From the NCBI RefSeq assembly GCF_014170375.1, contig NZ_LZZW01000012.1:124001-188000 (forward strand): 64,000 bases of DNA, read 5' to 3'. The position numbers and the translations under genes are program-made. The notes below the pieces were generated by a model that saw nothing but the letters and a program-made list of their open reading frames with translations, had not been told where the DNA came from and made no database searches. Position 1 is the stretch's first letter. Each line of letters opens with the position of its first letter. The DNA is from Variovorax sp. UMC13 (GTDB lineage Bacteria > Pseudomonadota > Gammaproteobacteria > Burkholderiales > Burkholderiaceae_C). This document shows, piece by piece, positions 50,678 through 59,207 of this stretch.

Positions 50678-51373
50678 ATGAAAAAGAAGCTCACAGACGA
50701 AGAGTTCTTCGATGCGCTGACCCATCTGCTCCTGACGGAGGGGGTCAAAGGCCTGACCGTGGGTGAAATCGCCGCACGGCTGCACTGCTCGCGGCGGCGC
50801 CTCTACGACATTGCGCAGACGAAGGAAGAGATCTTCTGCGCCGTCGTGCAACGCTTTTTCGATAGCCTCCTGAGACAGGGCGAAGCACTGATCCACCGTG
50901 AACAGGATTTGACGACAGCACTCGCTGCCTACCTGGACGTAGGCGTCCAGGCGGCTAGTCGCATCGGTGTCCAGTTCCTGAAGGACGTCGAAGATTCAGC
51001 AGTTGCCAGAGGTATCTTCGATCACTACCAGCAGGTCCGTACCCTTAGGCTATCCCAACTCATCGACGATGGGGTACACCAGGGTGTCTTCGCACCCTGC
51101 CATGGGCTGGTCGTATCCGAACTCATTCTGGGAGCCGCACTAAGGCTGCGCCGCCCGGCATTCCTTGCCCAGGCCAATCTCACCCTTGAGGACGCATTCC
51201 AAGAGTTCTACCGGGTGCTGCTAGGTGGGCTACTGATCGACTCAGCCACACCAAAAGCGGCTCGTAGGGGCGTACGGGCAAGCCGAGCCACTTCGCAGCG
51301 CACCGTCACAAAGAAAGATACAGACCCTGATGAAGTCGGCACGATGCTAATTGCCGCCTGGAATCGCGGTTAG
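50678..51373 (+). CDS. TetR-family regulator of the cargo 2 operon
   Basis: 231 aa from MKKKLTDEEFFDALTHLLLT, preceded by AGGAGAAACCCGC. In-frame codons upstream overlap the operator and are not used. N-terminal TetR DNA-binding domain (about 1-50: LLTEGVKGLTVGEIAARLHC, SRRRLYDIAQTKEEIFCAVV, with a RRRLYD recognition helix). The C-terminal ligand domain has no diagnostic residues. A basic, Thr-rich tail follows. Divergent from the ligase gene over a double palindrome. The ligand is probably an acyl-CoA of the pathway (inference). Confidence 0.92.
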   Translation: MKKKLTDEEFFDALTHLLLTEGVKGLTVGEIAARLHCSRRRLYDIAQTKEEIFCAVVQRFFDSLLRQGEALIHREQDLTTALAAYLDVGVQAASRIGVQFLKDVEDSAVARGIFDHYQQVRTLRLSQLIDDGVHQGVFAPCHGLVVSELILGAALRLRRPAFLAQANLTLEDAFQEFYRVLLGGLLIDSATPKAARRGVRASRATSQRTVTKKDTDPDEVGTMLIAAWNRG

Positions 51374-51481
51374 GGAAGGTCTGCACAACACCCGCTGCGA
51401 CAAGCGCCGGCACGTGATGTTTCAAGACCTGCACGTTTTCCTAGTGGTTGAAGCTGGCAGTACTATGGTTGCCTGCCCGCT
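51374..51481. other. Cargo 2 / ICE boundary
   Basis: 108 bp between the tetR stop and the intron remnant, with no gene. AGGGAAGGTCTGCACAA right at the tetR stop looks like a possible insertion-sequence end but was not identified. Confidence 0.3.
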
Positions 51482-51650
51482 TCAAGCGCCTGATGCGCGC
51501 TGCGCCCCGGCCGGAAGCCGTAGCTGTGCTCGCTGAAGGTCGGATCGATGAGCGGTTGCAGCACCTGCAGCAGGGCCTGCTGGATCAACCTGTCCACCAC
51601 GGTGGGAATCCCCAATTCCCGCGTCCCTCCGCCCGGCTTGGGTACCCGGA
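51482..51650 (-). pseudogene. Remnant of a group II intron reverse transcriptase inside parB
   Basis: In the minus frame different from that of parB the sequence reads VPKPGGGTRELGIPTVVDRL, then IQQALLQVLQPLIDPTFSEH and SYGFRPGRSAHQALE. These are the RT0-RT2 motifs of intron-encoded reverse transcriptases. Only about 56 codons remain. The 5' part of the intron, the rest of the protein and the 3' end are missing. parB coding similarity stops where this begins (about 51650), so an intron had entered parB and was later deleted, perhaps when cargo 2 arrived. Confidence 0.85.
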
Positions 51651-53677
51651 ATAGTGGCGGCTTCTTCCGCGCCGTTCTGCTGCGCAACCTGCGGGCTTTC
51701 CTCGGGTACGTCTGCCTTCGTGAAGATGGTAGGCATCCAGCCGGTGCCCTTCGCCAGCCGCTCGGCCTCGCTGGCAATGTCGGCCTTCTTGAGCTTTGCC
51801 AGCCGGTGGACGCTCTCGGGCGCGAACTCGCCCACGGCTTGCAAAACCGCCGCCTTCGCAACGTGCTTGAAATAGCCTTCCGCCGTGGGTTGCCACCATA
51901 CGGCCATGTCGAGGCCCACGGCCTGCGCCAGTTCCGCGCCGGGCTGCTGCGCCGTGCCGCGCGGCGTCACCACGTCCACCGTCGAAGCCACGCACACGGC
52001 CAGCAGCTTGACCAACTCGCCTTGCTCCATCGCCAGCAGCGCGACGAACAGTGCGGCGCTGTCCTCGGGCAACTTGCCGCCCCACGCCTGCTGCAATTCG
52101 CGGAGCGCTACGGCGGCGGGTGACTCGGGCCAGTCCGGTGCCATGCCTTCCAGCCGGTCTTGAATTTTCAGGCTCACGCCCAGCGGAATATCGTGGCCGT
52201 AGTAGCGGCCCTGCAAGACGGTCTGCACCATGCCATGCACCAGCACGGCCAGCGCCACATGTGGATGCTGGGCCACCTCGATTTGCAGCGCCGCCGTGCG
52301 GTGCGCGCTCAGGCGTTGGGCCAGCCGGTCGGAAATCGCTGCGGCCTTGGGCTGCTCGTCTTCCTCGCCTTCGTCATCGTTCGCGGCGTCCGGGTCGCTA
52401 AAGCCTTGGCGCAACTTCTCCAGCGTGCGAAGGGCTTTCGCCTCGGCCTCGCGCAGCAGCCCTCGATGAATCACGGCCTCGCCGTTGCGGTCGATGGTGA
52501 CGATGGCACCGGCTGCGGCCTTCACATTCGCGCCGTATCCCTGCAAGCCTTCTTCCAGTGCCTGCAACTGCTCGCCCAGGGCTTCGCCTTCCTCCTGCAA
52601 GGCATCGGCCTTGTCCTCGTCGTCGGCGTCCATCGCGGCATCCACCGCTTCGGCCACCTCCTGCATCTTGGCTTGCAGCTTCTCGATGCGCTGCGCTTCG
52701 CGCTTGTTGGGTTCGCGCCGCTCCCTCGGGGCGCGCTGGAAGGCGTGCAGGTCGGCATGGGTCATGCCCGGCGTGGCATCGGCCCAAGCCCAGCCCTCGG
52801 CCTTCACCTCGGCGGCGATGCCCGCCAGCTTGTCCTGTGCCAGCCGTTCCAGCAATGCAGCATCAGTCAGGTACACGCCCGCGTCATCCTCCGCGAACAG
52901 GTCGCGGCGGATACCGCCGCCCTCCTGCTCGTAGGCGTCCAGCCCGACGAAGCGCACCAACGGATGCCGGTAAGCGTCGATTTCCCGTTCGGTGAGGCGT
53001 TCGCGCAAATGCGAAGGGTGGCGTTGCCACTGCGGGGCGTCGTAGAAAGCGGCTTCCTGCGCCGCGTGGTCATCCGTTCCGGCCAGGGCCATCAGCTGGT
53101 CCAGGCTCACGGCGTCGGCCCGATAGTCGGCCATCAGGCGCGGGGAGACATTCGCCAGCTTCAAGCGGCGCTGCACGACCAGCGGCGTGACACTGAAATC
53201 CGCCGCAATGTCCTCGATGGGCCGGCCTTCGGCCACCAGTGTCGCGAAGGCTTCAAATTGGTCTGCCGGGTGCATGGCTTCACGCTGCACGTTCTCGGTG
53301 AGGCTGGCCGTGCGCGCAGTGCCATCGGCCACCTGCAGGCAAGGCACGTCCCAATCCTTGGCGATGCGGTGCTTCTTCGCCAGCAGCTTCAACGCGGCCA
53401 GCCTGCGCCCACCGGCCACCACCTCGTAATGCAGGCCATCGGCGGCGGGAATCACGATCAGGTTTTGCAGCAGGCCCACGCGCTGGATGGATGCGGCCAG
53501 TTCAGGGATGGACATGCGCGGGGTCTTGCGCACGTTGCGGCCCGTGCGGCGCAGCACCAGACGCGACAGCGGCACCAGGATCATGTACTTGCTCGGGTCG
53601 GCGGCTTGCAGCACGTTCGCGGCGCTGCTGGCTGCGGTGTTGACGGCGCGGGCTTCGGTGGTGGTAACGGCGTTCAT
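51482..53677 (-). CDS. parB: ParB-family protein with a foreign C-terminal tail
   Basis: 731 aa from MNAVTTTEARAVNTAASSAA. An upstream frame is discarded. ParB/Spo0J N-domain (about 38-190): LVLRRTGRNVRKTPRMSIPE, GLLQNLIVIPAADGLHYEVV, AGGRRLAALKLLAKKHRI, VQREAMHPADQFEAFATLVA, and the HTH EDIAADFSVTPLVVQRRLKL. An acidic coiled-coil region (about 310-380) follows. This large ParB is typical of Tn4371-like ICEs. The last ~55 residues derive from a group II intron remnant in another frame, so the native 3' end is replaced. The conserved body is intact and may still function. Confidence 0.88.
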   Translation of the reverse strand: MNAVTTTEARAVNTAASSAANVLQAADPSKYMILVPLSRLVLRRTGRNVRKTPRMSIPELAASIQRVGLLQNLIVIPAADGLHYEVVAGGRRLAALKLLAKKHRIAKDWDVPCLQVADGTARTASLTENVQREAMHPADQFEAFATLVAEGRPIEDIAADFSVTPLVVQRRLKLANVSPRLMADYRADAVSLDQLMALAGTDDHAAQEAAFYDAPQWQRHPSHLRERLTEREIDAYRHPLVRFVGLDAYEQEGGGIRRDLFAEDDAGVYLTDAALLERLAQDKLAGIAAEVKAEGWAWADATPGMTHADLHAFQRAPRERREPNKREAQRIEKLQAKMQEVAEAVDAAMDADDEDKADALQEEGEALGEQLQALEEGLQGYGANVKAAAGAIVTIDRNGEAVIHRGLLREAEAKALRTLEKLRQGFSDPDAANDDEGEEDEQPKAAAISDRLAQRLSAHRTAALQIEVAQHPHVALAVLVHGMVQTVLQGRYYGHDIPLGVSLKIQDRLEGMAPDWPESPAAVALRELQQAWGGKLPEDSAALFVALLAMEQGELVKLLAVCVASTVDVVTPRGTAQQPGAELAQAVGLDMAVWWQPTAEGYFKHVAKAAVLQAVGEFAPESVHRLAKLKKADIASEAERLAKGTGWMPTIFTKADVPEESPQVAQQNGAEEAATIPGTQAGRRDAGIGDSHRGGQVDPAGPAAGAATAHRSDLQRAQLRLPAGAQRASGA

Positions 53678-53742
53678 GGCGAATCTCCAATCAAGTGAAA
53701 CAAGGGAATGGAGGGGAACCGCCCCTCCGGCGGGGGAACGGT

Positions 53743-54567
53743 TCAGGCCTTGAGGGCGCGCATGCCATCGGCCAGCAGCCACAGGGCGCGATTCAGGCGA
53801 ATGTCGGAATCAATGCCCTGCACGGGGCGGGTTTGCTGCCTGCGGCCATTGGCGGCGCGGCCATGCAATCCGCCCTTGGTCAGGTTCTCCTGCGTGCGGT
53901 TAAACACGCTCCACAAGTCGGGGCGGCGATCCTCGAAGCGGCGCGGCATCAGGATTTGCGATTCCGTGACGGGCGCGGGCTTGTTCGGGTCGTCGTACTT
54001 CAAAGCCAGCGCGGCACGGGCGAACACTTCGGATTCGCCATCGTCCAAGGTGATGCCGCGCATCAGGTCGCGGGACTCCTGCACCCGGTCAAAGCCGCGC
54101 AGAACCTCGAAGGCGCCTTCGATGACTTGGCCCGCCACGTCGCCTTTGTGAGGCACGCGCACATCGGCAAAGGTGTCGCCGCACACCAGCCCATTGGCGC
54201 AGATAAATCTGAATTGCCCGGCCAGCATCTGATAGCTGCTGGTGCCATCGTGCGAGTTCAGCAGCACGATTTCGTTAGCTTCCGCGCCGTTGATCTGGCT
54301 GGCGTGGCGTAGGCGCAGCAGGTGTTTCGTGTGTTCGCGCCGCCTCTCGTTGCGTACACGGGTCTGGCACACCATGAAGGGCTGGAAGCCTTCTTTGCGA
54401 AGCTCAGTCAAAACCGTAGCCGTGGGGATGTAGCTGTATCGCTCCGAACGGCTCTCATGCGGGGAGTCCGCGAAGATGGACGGGGCCACGCGCCGGATTT
54501 GGTCATCCGACAGGGGATAGTCGGAACGCAGTGCGGGGGAATGGTTTGCGAAACGGGATGCGAGCAT
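53743..54567 (-). CDS. DUF932 phage/plasmid-like protein
   Basis: 274 aa from MLASRFANHSPALRSDYPLS, preceded by AGGAGAAAGAC. DUF932 family: SERYSYIPTATVLTELRKEG, RHASQINGAEANEIVLLNSH, GTSSYQMLAGQFRFICANGL and GDTFADVRVPHKGDVAGQVI. Common beside parB in ICEs and plasmids, with proposed but unproven roles in DNA protection or replication. 65 bp upstream of parB, so probably co-transcribed. Confidence 0.92.
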   Translation of the reverse strand: MLASRFANHSPALRSDYPLSDDQIRRVAPSIFADSPHESRSERYSYIPTATVLTELRKEGFQPFMVCQTRVRNERRREHTKHLLRLRHASQINGAEANEIVLLNSHDGTSSYQMLAGQFRFICANGLVCGDTFADVRVPHKGDVAGQVIEGAFEVLRGFDRVQESRDLMRGITLDDGESEVFARAALALKYDDPNKPAPVTESQILMPRRFEDRRPDLWSVFNRTQENLTKGGLHGRAANGRRQQTRPVQGIDSDIRLNRALWLLADGMRALKA

Positions 54568-55121
54568 GTCTTTCTCCTGACTTGGCTGTTGAAGAAACAC
54601 CGGATTCCTAGATTCGGAGCCCAGCCTTTCGGCTGTTCGGTGCAGTCGGCACGAGGAACCCGGTTGGCCCTGTTGCCACCGTCTTTCCTGAGTTCATCGC
54701 CCGCGACGGTCAGGAGCGCGCGGACGGGGGCCGTCAAGGAGACAAGCGCAGGGTTGGTGCGGCCCGCAGGCGCAGCCGAGGACACGGCCCTGCGCGCCTT
54801 GACGGCACACGGCCGCGGGCTACAGTCGCGGACAAGGTGATGAGTCAGGGAAGACGGCTGGACAAGGCAACGGCCCCTCAACACGCCGACCGCACGGCAA
54901 GCGAAGCGCGCAGGCCCGAAGCTGGAAGCCGGGCCGGAGGCGTCAGCCGACCGGAGGGAGGGGACGATGGAAGCCCGTCAGGGGCGAAACCCCGCAGGGG
55001 GTTCGATGCGCAGCACGACAGCGCGACCGGCCATCTCCCAGGTGGCCGGGGACGTCCACATGACTTCAACGAAATCCCCTTGGACTGCTACTCGCCCAGC
55101 CATCGGCACAATGGCAATGAC
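54568..55121. repeat. 554-bp leader between DUF932 and the small gene, with repeat A copy 1
   Basis: No gene supported. Repeat A copy 1 covers 54896-55027 and aligns end to end with 56625-56756 (both 132 bp). An inverted pair GCCGTCAAGG (54730-54739) and CCTTGACGGC (54797-54806) brackets a GC-rich loop. TTGACG-16-TACAGT at 54799-54826 is promoter-like on the plus strand. In the minus direction the block is the 5' leader of DUF932. Confidence 0.7.
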
Positions 55122-55343
55122 ATGGACATACGAGCCCTACAAGACGATGAACTGATGGCCCAGGCCCGAGACTGGCGGCAACGGGCACTGCGCGGAGAAA
55201 AAAACGCACGCGGCTTTGCGCACGAACTGGAATGCGAAGTGCGTCGGCGCTTCCCCAAGAACGACAGGCCCTTGACGCTGCCGCCCGTGCGCCTGCTGGG
55301 CACGGTGTCGCAGCCTATCCAGCGTCGATGGAAGCCCTGGTGA
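55122..55343 (+). CDS. Small hypothetical ICE protein
   Basis: 73 aa: MDIRALQDDELMAQARDWRQ, then RALRGEKNARGFAHELECEV and a C-terminal LPPVRLLGTVSQPIQRRWKP. Highly charged and helical at first, with a proline-rich end. Its frame is open far upstream through repeat A, but only this part looks protein-like. Family not recognised with certainty; such short ORFs accompany DUF932/DUF2958 genes in related ICEs. Convergent with DUF2958 copy 2. Confidence 0.6.
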   Translation: MDIRALQDDELMAQARDWRQRALRGEKNARGFAHELECEVRRRFPKNDRPLTLPPVRLLGTVSQPIQRRWKPW

Positions 55344-55364
55344 ACGCCCAGGGGGAGTAGAGAA

Positions 55365-55383
55365 AAGGGGCGTGGCGCCCCTT
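55365..55383. terminator. Hairpin between convergent genes
   Basis: AAGGGGCG and CGCCCCTT with a 3-nt loop lie between the small plus-strand gene and the minus-strand DUF2958 gene, with AAAA on one side. It may act as a bidirectional transcription end. Confidence 0.55.
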
Positions 55384-55390
55384 GACAGAA

Positions 55391-55741
55391 TCAGAAGACG
55401 ATCCGCCCCGCCAGCCGCGCATCCCGCGCATAGGCACTCAGCCGCTTCTCGGCACGAAAGTGCAGATCGCGCTCGATCGGCAACCCCAGCCGCCCGCGCA
55501 CGGTCGCCAGTTCCTGCAGGCTGACCCAGCCCAGCTCGGGCATCCCCAGGCCCAGATCGCACAGACCGAAAGCATGGTCGTGATCGTCCGGGTCGATCTC
55601 GGTCAGCAGCCAGGTCGCGCCGGCATCCGGTGTGAACAGCTTGAGCACAGGGGCCGGATCAAAGTCCGACGTTTCGGTGGATTGCCGGCCGTTGGCCAGC
55701 AGCAGCGCACGCTGCTCGTCGGTGATGAATGCGCAGTTCAT
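55391..55741 (-). CDS. DUF2958 protein, copy 2
   Basis: 116 aa from MNCAFITDEQRALLLANGRQ. Shares with copy 1 (34516-34863) the segments PVLKLFTPDAGATWLLTEID and LCDLGLGMPELGWVSLQELA, and the C-terminal RLSAYARDARLAG. About half of the positions appear identical by eye, so this is an old duplication or separate acquisition. Its 5' leader carries repeats B1 and A3. Confidence 0.88.
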   Translation of the reverse strand: MNCAFITDEQRALLLANGRQSTETSDFDPAPVLKLFTPDAGATWLLTEIDPDDHDHAFGLCDLGLGMPELGWVSLQELATVRGRLGLPIERDLHFRAEKRLSAYARDARLAGRIVF

Positions 55742-55761
55742 GGTGAACTCCTGAAGGATGC

Positions 55762-55980
55762 CGGGCGGAATTGCCCAGCCCTTCCGGGGCACGGCGCAGC
55801 GCAAGCAGTCAAGGGTCATCGACGGCCGCAGGCCGCAAGCGCCATCGGCGCGCAGCCCTTGACGGCGAGCACGCCGTGGCACGATGAAGGAAACAGCAAG
55901 CCGCCCCTCCAACGAAGGCACGGACTGGCAAGCGAAGCGCGCAGCGCCACAGGCGCGGAGAAACCCGCACCGGGCGCAGC
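55762..55980 (-). repeat. Leader repeats B1 and A3 upstream of DUF2958 copy 2
   Basis: B1 (55762-55900) matches 56445-56587: both have CGGGCGGAATTGCCC, GACGGCCGC, CGCAAGCGC, CCTTGACGGCGAG, ACGCCGTG and GGAAACAGCAAG/GGGAACAGCAAG. The ACGGCG-(4 nt)-CGCCGT hairpin is kept. A3 (55927-55980) is a short version of repeat A (GGCAAGCGAAGCGCGCAG). Read on the minus strand, A then B leads into the gene start. Confidence 0.75.
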
Positions 55981-56034
55981 AGAAAAAATGCGCCGCCCCC
56001 GCAAGGACGACGCACCGAAGGCTGCGCAGCGCGA

Positions 56035-56427
56035 TCAGTTCGCCGCCGGCACCGTCATCGACTGCAACTGCTCGATCACGCCAGGCTCAACGAACACGCA
56101 AGCCTGCTCGTCCGCGATCGGCACGTTGAACAACTGCGCGAACACCGTGCGTCGCAGATGGGCCAGCCGGCCCGTCCGGTATACCTGTTCGGGCTTCATG
56201 CGCCCGCCGGCCTGCGAGCCGCTGCGCTGCGGATCGCATTCGACCAGCGCGACAAAGCCATCGTCGGACAGCTTCTGATGCTCGGGGCACAGACCCCAGC
56301 CCGTCTTCGTATGGCGCTCCATGCTGGCGCGCAGGCGCTTGTCCAGCAGGATGGTGCCGGTATCGAACGCCGTGCCGCAAACGAGGCAAACGTGCTGTTC
56401 GAGGGAAACGTGTGATTTATCGTTCAT
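56035..56427 (-). CDS. Hypothetical protein with a Cys/His zinc-binding-like motif
   Basis: 130 aa from MNDKSHVSLEQHVCLVCGTA. CLVCG (14-18) with GLCPEHQKLSDDG (about 45-57) could form a Cys2-Cys/His metal site. The C-terminal half contains LRRTVFAQLFNVPIADEQAC. No family identified with confidence. Its leader carries repeats A2 and B2, the same organisation as DUF2958 copy 2. Possibly a small DNA-binding or regulatory ICE protein. Confidence 0.65.
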   Translation of the reverse strand: MNDKSHVSLEQHVCLVCGTAFDTGTILLDKRLRASMERHTKTGWGLCPEHQKLSDDGFVALVECDPQRSGSQAGGRMKPEQVYRTGRLAHLRRTVFAQLFNVPIADEQACVFVEPGVIEQLQSMTVPAAN

Positions 56428-56444
56428 GACGATCTCCGGTTGCA

Positions 56445-56756
56445 CGGGCGGAATTGCCCGGAACCGTCGCCCCCACGGCGTAGCGCAGCAGTCAGGGGTC
56501 GCAGACGGCCGCCAGGACGCAAGCGCGCACAAGCGCGCGCCGCCCTTGACGGCGAGAACGCCGTGATACGGTGAAGGGAACAGCAAGACCGCTCACACCC
56601 GCCCACTGCAAACACCCACCTTTAGGCAAGCGCAGCGCGCAGGCCCGGATCAGCGAGCCGGGCCGGAGGCGTCAGCCGAGTGAAGCGAGGGAACGATGAA
56701 AGCCCGAATGGGGCGAAACCCCGCAGGGGATTCGATGCGCAGCACGACAGCGCGAC
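56445..56756 (-). repeat. Leader repeats B2 and A2 upstream of the Cys/His gene
   Basis: B2 (56445-56587) is the partner of B1. A2 (56625-56756) is the full partner of A1 (54896-55027). Between A1 and A2 the stem GGCCCG/CGGGCC is conserved although its 10-nt loop differs (AAGCTGGAAG versus GATCAGCGAG), and GGGGCGAAACCCC and ATGCGCAGCACGACAGCGCG are kept. The block separates the nuclease stop (56794) from the Cys/His gene start. Confidence 0.78.
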
Positions 56757-56793
56757 GACGGCACGCCGGGACGCCCGAATGCGAGGAACAGAA

Positions 56794-57858
56794 CTACTCG
56801 CTGTCCGTCTTGCGCTGCTCGATTTGCAACCGCGCCCGCTCGGTCGCCTGCTGCAACCGCTCGCCCAGCACGGCGCGCGGTGGCAAGCTGGTCAGGTACT
56901 CGGCCACGTGGATGCCCGACTTGTCCAGTTCCAGCAGCTCGATCTGCTCGGACTTCTTGCCGGTGCAGAGGATGATCCCCAGCGGTGAGGCTTCTTCGGA
57001 CTCCCGCTCGTGCAGGTCGAGCCAGCGCAGGTACAGCTCCATCTGCCCCTTGTAAGCGGCCTTGAACTCGCCGACTTTCAACTCCACTGCCACCAGCCGC
57101 CGCAGCTTGCGGTTGTAGAACAGCAGGTCGAGGTGAAAGTCGTCGCCGTCGATCTGGATGCGCTTCTGACGGGCAACGAACGTGAAGCCCACGCCCAGCT
57201 CCAGCAGGAAGGATTCCATTTCGCGGATGATCGCGGCCTCCAAGTCGCCTTCCTGCCAGGTGTCTCGCAGGCCCAGGAAATCGAGGATGTACGGGTCTCG
57301 CATGACCAGAGCGGGCGACATGCGCTGCGCATCGCGCATCCTCGCCAGCTCTTGCGCAATCGTCTCGTCCGGCTTTTGAGATAGCGCCGTGCGCTCGTAC
57401 AGCATCGAGTCGATGCGCTCGCGCAGCGTCCGCACGCTCCAGCGCTCGATGTTGGCCATCTGTGCGTAGTAGTCTCGCTGGAGCGGGTCTTTCAGCGGCA
57501 GCAAGGCCACGAAATGCGACCAGCTCAATTGTCGTGACAGCGTCACGACAATTGGCTCGTCCGTGTAGGTAGCCGCGAACTGCACCATCCGGCGCAGGTT
57601 CTTGTCCGCGAAGCTGCGGCCGTAGTCCTGCACAAGCTGCGCAGCCAAGGTCGGCAGGATCTCATCACCGTATCCGGCCCGCTGACCAGCCAGCACTTCC
57701 GTGTGGATGCGCTGGCCGATGCGCCAAAACAGCAAGGTCAGCTCGGCGTTGACCGCTGACGCGGCGCGCTGCCGCGCCGCGTCGATCAGTACTCGAATGT
57801 CGCCCAGCAGCGTGGCTGGTGCCACAGATGACGCCACGGCTGCTTTGCGCCTGTTCAT
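56794..57858 (-). CDS. DUF1016 family PDDEXK nuclease (YhcG-like)
   Basis: 354 aa. N-terminal DUF1016 region (LFWRIGQRIHTEVLAGQRAG, SRQLSWSHFVALLPLKDPLQ, YAQMANIERWSVRTLRERID). C-terminal nuclease domain with FHLDLLFYNRKLRRLVAVEL followed by KVGEFKAAYKGQMELYLRWL, giving the D-(x)n-ExK site. YhcG-type enzymes have been proposed as DNA nucleases and some are linked to phage defence. It overlaps the integrase stop by 4 bp, so the two are likely co-expressed. Whether it serves excision, defence or element stability is unknown. Confidence 0.9.
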   Translation of the reverse strand: MNRRKAAVASSVAPATLLGDIRVLIDAARQRAASAVNAELTLLFWRIGQRIHTEVLAGQRAGYGDEILPTLAAQLVQDYGRSFADKNLRRMVQFAATYTDEPIVVTLSRQLSWSHFVALLPLKDPLQRDYYAQMANIERWSVRTLRERIDSMLYERTALSQKPDETIAQELARMRDAQRMSPALVMRDPYILDFLGLRDTWQEGDLEAAIIREMESFLLELGVGFTFVARQKRIQIDGDDFHLDLLFYNRKLRRLVAVELKVGEFKAAYKGQMELYLRWLDLHERESEEASPLGIILCTGKKSEQIELLELDKSGIHVAEYLTSLPPRAVLGERLQQATERARLQIEQRKTDSE

Positions 57859-59207
57859 GCCGTGACCTCCTTCTGGTCCTGCATCAGATTCGGCGCAGCC
57901 CGCTTGGAATCAGGCGGCACGGCGCGCGTGGCGGCTTTGCGATGCCGGAATGGACGGTAGTTACCCAGGCTGGTGCGGGTCTTGTCGTCGTCCGTGACCA
58001 CAGGAGACGGCTTCGGCAGCGCAGCCGGCGCATGGCCGTCGATGGCGCCCCGGCGTAGGGTGGCCACTTTCTCGGCAGCGGCACGCACCGGGTCATCCTC
58101 TGCATGGACATACGCCATGAACTGCGTGACGGTCTTGTGCGCAGTCAGCGCCATGCCGACCTTGATGGGGATACCGGAGTTGGCAATGTCGGTCGCCGCA
58201 CGATGACGGATGCCGTGTGTTCCGACATGCGCTACCTCTGCGCGGCCTAAGATGCGCTTCCAGCCGTTGTAGTACGTGCTCTCGGGCAATGGCTTCTTGG
58301 CATCAAAGATGGCTGGACACACGTAAGGCGAGTTGTCGATGCGGGGCGCATTGCGCAGCAACTGGTACGCCGCCTCGCTCATCGGCTTGGACATATCGCC
58401 CGTCTTGCTGTCAGACCAGACGACCCGGCGATTCTCGAAATCCACCCAAGCCCATTCGAGCGTGCGGATTTCGGTCATCCGCGCGGAAAACTCGAATTGC
58501 AGGCGAACCGCCAGCGTCACGGTCGGATGCTCCAACCCCAGGGCATCCGCACGGTCGAGGTAAGCATAGAGCCGCCCCAGTTCCTCGTTGTTGATATACC
58601 GCGTCTCGCCGTCCTCGCGGTACTTGGGGACGTGTCGGCATGGATTGGAGCCGTCAGGCCGGTAGCCCCACACCTCGGCCATGTTGAACATCTTGCGCAA
58701 ACAGGCCAGAACCCGATTGGCCGTAACGCCGATCTTTGCCTTGTCCTTCATCAGCGTGGTGATGTGCGCCCGCGTTACGTCCGGCACCTTGAGCTTGCCC
58801 AGGGTAGGCAGGATGTGGCGGTCGATGTAGCCCTGGTAGGAATCGACCGTCCGGGGCTTGTTGCGCGGCTTGGAGTATTCCTCGATGAACTGCCCGCACA
58901 GTTCCTTGACCGTCGGGGCCATGCGGGCAGCCAGCTTGGCGGCGCTGGGGTCGTCGCCCTTGCGCACGTCGGCCAGCCAGTCCTGTGCGATCGACCGCGC
59001 TTGCTCGACGGTCAGCTCGCCGAACTGGCCGATCTTCGGCTTGCGGCGCTCGCCCCAGTTCGTGCGGTACTGGAGCATGAAGACCTTGCGGCCGTGGGCG
59101 GTGACTTTGCAGAGAAAGCCGGGGACAATGGTATCCCGCAGTTCGTAATCCTTGCCGGTGACTTCTGCCGTATCGACAGCGGATTTGGTGAGTTTGATCT
59201 TAGCCAT
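57855..59207 (-). CDS. int: Tyrosine-type integrase of the ICE
   Basis: 450 aa. N-terminal arm-binding DUF4102-like domain (LTKSAVDTAEVTGKDYELRD, FGELTVEQARSIAQDWLADV), core-binding domain and C-terminal catalytic domain with Arg243 (EFSARMTEIRTLEW), His331 and Arg334 (THGIRHR), His357 (LTAHKTV) and nucleophile Tyr366 (FMAYVHAEDD). Very like Tn4371-type integrases in order and motifs, with an extra ~70-residue basic tail. Its start is 178 bp from the tRNA-Leu fragment, the expected int-att layout. Family members usually use a TTTTTCAT-like site, so use of tRNA-Leu would be a different specificity. Confidence 0.95.
   Translation of the reverse strand: MAKIKLTKSAVDTAEVTGKDYELRDTIVPGFLCKVTAHGRKVFMLQYRTNWGERRKPKIGQFGELTVEQARSIAQDWLADVRKGDDPSAAKLAARMAPTVKELCGQFIEEYSKPRNKPRTVDSYQGYIDRHILPTLGKLKVPDVTRAHITTLMKDKAKIGVTANRVLACLRKMFNMAEVWGYRPDGSNPCRHVPKYREDGETRYINNEELGRLYAYLDRADALGLEHPTVTLAVRLQFEFSARMTEIRTLEWAWVDFENRRVVWSDSKTGDMSKPMSEAAYQLLRNAPRIDNSPYVCPAIFDAKKPLPESTYYNGWKRILGRAEVAHVGTHGIRHRAATDIANSGIPIKVGMALTAHKTVTQFMAYVHAEDDPVRAAAEKVATLRRGAIDGHAPAALPKPSPVVTDDDKTRTSLGNYRPFRHRKAATRAVPPDSKRAAPNLMQDQKEVTA

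Noticed and set aside
51371-51390. AGGGAAGGTCTGCACAA as an insertion-sequence terminus
   Set aside because: It resembles some IS ends, but no matching inverted end, target duplication or transposase is visible.
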